Source: Lachnospiraceae bacterium UBA1721 (lineage in GTDB: Bacteria; Bacillota; Clostridia; Lachnospirales; Lachnospiraceae). Taken from it: 64,000 nt of DNA. The notes under the pieces are model-generated. The model had not been told where the DNA came from. It saw only the letters and a program-made list of their open reading frames with translations, and did no database searches. A program made the translations under genes and the position numbers. Below are positions 61,985-64,000 of this stretch, one piece after another. The stretch covers positions 1 through 64,000 of the forward strand of contig DCIR01000057.1 of NCBI GenBank assembly GCA_002317155.1. The letters run 5' to 3'. Each line of letters opens with the position of its first letter. Position 1 is the first letter of the stretch.

Positions 61985-63502
61985 TTATTTCTGTCTTGGA
62001 ATTCTTCCGTAAATCTCCGTAAGGTTTCTGATGCTTGATGCCAGTTCATGAGATAAAAATCCGGGCTTAAGACGCCACTCCCAATTGCCTTCAGAGCCAC
62101 CGGGAATATTGATTCTTGATTCATGACTCTTAACAAGATAATCCTGGATAGGAATTACGCACAGATCGGATACAGAACGATAGCATTCTCTGATCATATC
62201 CCAAACGAGTGCACCATAATCACTGTTCATTGAATTGAGATAGCGACGAAGATAATCGCGTTCGCCATCGTTTATGCAGTCGAGCCATGCGCGGGTAGGC
62301 ATATTATCATGAGTTCCGGTATATACTACACAGTTTTTGATATGCTTATAAGGCATGTAGATGCTGTCCCAACTGGTAAATGCATACTGGAGAATCTTCA
62401 TTCCGGGTATCTGAGTATCAGCCAGTAACTGCTGGTTTTCTTTGGTTACAGTACCAAGGTCTTCTGCAATGATTCTGGGACCATCCTCAGTTATGAAATC
62501 ACCGGTCTTTTCTTTAAGAACATTGAAAAAGTCCATTGCGGGACCTTTGTTCTGAGTACCGTTGATTGCAGTTTCATCTTTATAAGGAACTGCATAATAT
62601 TCAGAAAATCCATGGAAATGGTCTATGCGAAGTACATCATATAAATCATAGCTTCTTTCTATGCGCTTAATCCACCAGTCATAACCGTTCTTTTTAAGTG
62701 CCTTCCAATCATAAATAGGATTGCCCCAAAGCTGGCCGGTAGAAGAGAATGCATCGGGCGGGCATCCTGCCACAACCTTAGGTGCCAGATCTTTATCCAT
62801 CTGGAATACCTCAGGATGTGCCCATACATCGGCACTGTCCATTGATACATAGAAAGGGATATCTCCGATGATTTTGACATTTTTCTCTGATGCATATTTT
62901 CTTAAACTGTTCCACTGCTCAGTGAACTTATACTGCTGGAAACGGAAGAGCTCTATCATGTCTGAAAGTTCTTTTTTAATAGAATCAAGAGCTTTCTTTT
63001 CACGTGTTTTGAGAGGCTTATCCCAGGTTTCCCAGCTTGCACCGTCTTTGCTTAGTTTTATAGCTCTGAACAGGCAATAGTCCTCGAGCCAGAAACTTTC
63101 TTTTTCAACAAATGCCTTATATTCTTTAGATTCTAATCCTTTTTGTTCCTTGAAACGGTTAAATGCAAGTATGAGGAGATTTTGTCTGTTTTCATAGAGC
63201 GCGCCGTAATCAACACGTTCCTCGTCGTTACCCCAGTGCATATTGTTGCACTCATCCCAGGTGAGAAGACCTTCCTCGATAAGTGTCTCGGGAGAGATGA
63301 AGTATGGATTACCTGCAAATGCAGAAAAAGGCTGATAGGGTGAATTGCCGTAACCGGTAGGTCCTACGGGAAGAATCTGCCAATAACCCTGGCCTGATTC
63401 ATAGAGGAAATCAATAAAAGAATAAGCTTCCTTAGATAAGCATCCTATTCCGAATCTGGATGCCAAAGAGAAGATGGGACATAAAATACCACTTTCACGC
63501 AT
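61985..63502 (-). CDS. malQ: 4-alpha-glucanotransferase
   Basis: 505 residues, GH77. The start MRESGILCPIFSLASRFGIGCL is typical. Catalytic marks are the nucleophile region LRIDHFHGFSEYYAVP, the acid/base in IIAEDLGTVTKE, and the third acid in TGTHDNMPTRAWL. It transfers alpha-glucan segments in glycogen or maltodextrin metabolism. On the minus strand GAGG is 8 bases before ATG 63502. An upstream extension of the frame would run through tRNA-Thr and is rejected. Confidence 0.95.
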   Translation of the reverse strand: MRESGILCPIFSLASRFGIGCLSKEAYSFIDFLYESGQGYWQILPVGPTGYGNSPYQPFSAFAGNPYFISPETLIEEGLLTWDECNNMHWGNDEERVDYGALYENRQNLLILAFNRFKEQKGLESKEYKAFVEKESFWLEDYCLFRAIKLSKDGASWETWDKPLKTREKKALDSIKKELSDMIELFRFQQYKFTEQWNSLRKYASEKNVKIIGDIPFYVSMDSADVWAHPEVFQMDKDLAPKVVAGCPPDAFSSTGQLWGNPIYDWKALKKNGYDWWIKRIERSYDLYDVLRIDHFHGFSEYYAVPYKDETAINGTQNKGPAMDFFNVLKEKTGDFITEDGPRIIAEDLGTVTKENQQLLADTQIPGMKILQYAFTSWDSIYMPYKHIKNCVVYTGTHDNMPTRAWLDCINDGERDYLRRYLNSMNSDYGALVWDMIRECYRSVSDLCVIPIQDYLVKSHESRINIPGGSEGNWEWRLKPGFLSHELASSIRNLTEIYGRIPRQK

Positions 63503-63541
63503 GGAAAATACCTCTTTTTTGAATTTTAAACAAAAAAATAA

Positions 63542-63614
63542 AGCTGATGACGGGAATCGGACCCGTGACCTCCGCCTTACCAAGGCGACGCTCTACCGAC
63601 TGAGCCACATCAGC
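63542..63614 (-). tRNA. tRNA-Thr(GGU)
   Basis: Minus strand, 73 nt. Acceptor GCTGATG/CATCAGC, D arm GCTC...GAGC, anticodon arm with loop TTGGTAA (anticodon GGU), T arm ACGGG-TCCGATT-CCCGT. The discriminator is U and CCA is not encoded. It lies 40 bp upstream of the malQ start on the same strand and is likely part of its leader. Confidence 0.96.
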
Positions 63615-63836
63615 TTACTTGCTGTAAATCAGCAACCTTGTGTATATTATCAAATTTACTAAATACTGTCAACAAGTTTTTATAAAAAAAGAAAAAAGAT
63701 TTATTTATATTATAGGAAATGCTTTTAGAGACATTAAGTTCCCTCAAAATGTGTTTTATATAGTATATATGGTATAATTTGTGTAGACGTTGATTAATTT
63801 ATTTTGGTGGGAATATAGCATTTAGTGAGGTGACGT

Positions 63837-64000
63837 ATGAAGATTATTCATTGCGCAGATTTACATCTTGATTCATCCTTGTCGTCTTATCCGAAGGATA
63901 TAGCAGCGAAGAGAAGGGAAGAACTGTTACTTGGATTCGGACGTATGGTTGAATATGCGCGTTCCAATGATATTGAGAATATACTTATTGCAGGGGATCT
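63837..64000 (+). CDS. SbcD-like DNA-repair exonuclease (cut by window edge)
   Basis: 54 visible residues: MKIIHCADLHLDSSLSSYP then EYARSNDIENILIAGD. These are the first two metal-binding motifs (DxH and GD) of the calcineurin-like SbcD/Mre11/YhaO nuclease family. GAGG is 8 bases before the ATG and a TATAAT lies at 63773-63778. The gene continues past the window. The partner ATPase is presumably next. Confidence 0.88.
   Translation, partial: MKIIHCADLHLDSSLSSYPKDIAAKRREELLLGFGRMVEYARSNDIENILIAGD

Noticed and set aside
63503..63583. Longer N terminus for malQ
   Set aside because: The extension would be translated from within tRNA-Thr. The ATG at 63502 has a good ribosome site and the family N terminus.

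Overview
This is a chromosomal window from a low-GC Gram-positive anaerobe. It is most likely a rumen or gut Lachnospiraceae of the Butyrivibrio / Pseudobutyrivibrio type. That is inferred from the mix of cell-anchored xylanases and cellulases, DUF4250 and DUF6465-type small proteins, Firmicutes-style Shine-Dalgarno sites with occasional TTG starts, U-tailed hairpin terminators, and the ispF-cysS-mrnC-rlmB-sigma gene order. Nearly all genes lie on the + strand. The exceptions are a truncated transposase at the left edge, a malic enzyme, a 4-alpha-glucanotransferase and a tRNA-Thr.

Layout. 1-3.2 kb is an accessory patch: the edge of an insertion sequence, two GNAT acetyltransferases, a membrane protein, a bacterial-type poly(ADP-ribose) glycohydrolase-like protein and an orphan. 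3.3-6.2 kb has a membrane-anchored helical-repeat protein and a lipoprotein GH10 xylanase. 6.3-13.9 kb is a polyamine operon (speA, speE, saccharopine-dehydrogenase-like gene, nspC, aguA, aguB, small coiled-coil gene), preceded by a structured leader with a strong terminator. 14-18.8 kb has a zinc-ribbon membrane protein, a GH5 glucanase with a CBM2-like module, an unknown helical protein and a VWA protein. 18.9-24.5 kb holds an acyltransferase-like / zinc-ribbon membrane protein / esterase trio, a small alarmone synthetase, a histidine phosphatase and a membrane protein. 24.5-27.7 kb has a DHH phosphoesterase, DNA polymerase IV and a DegV protein. 27.8-32.6 kb has an intracellular GH10 xylanase, a tRNA-Leu(UAA) gene interrupted by a group I intron, a free-standing HNH endonuclease, and a second membrane-anchored GH5 with a C-terminal CBM2-like module. 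32.6-44.7 kb is mostly housekeeping: hisS, aspS, a phosphopantetheinyl transferase, a heterodimeric ABC exporter, DUF4250, murD-like, a chemoreceptor and rarA. 44.8-54 kb has a two-component system, an amino-acid ABC importer whose permease carries an extracellular TPR region, and a MacB-like ABC protein. 54.3-64 kb has malic enzyme, an EEP hydrolase, the ispF-cysS-mrnC-rlmB-sigma-DUF6465-parA run, malQ, tRNA-Thr and the start of an SbcD-like nuclease.

How the genes work together. The glycoside hydrolases suggest xylan and beta-glucan are attacked at the cell surface (lipoprotein GH10, two membrane-anchored GH5/CBM2 enzymes). Small xylo-oligomers would then be finished inside the cell by the signal-less GH10. 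The polyamine operon can take arginine through agmatine to putrescine and on to spermidine by the carboxyspermidine route, with an extra SpeE-type aminopropyltransferase. The most striking element is the 214-nt group I intron at the U34/A35 position of the tRNA-Leu(UAA) anticodon. This is the classic cyanobacterial and plastid site, seen here in a Clostridia-like genome with an HNH endonuclease gene about 100 bp downstream.
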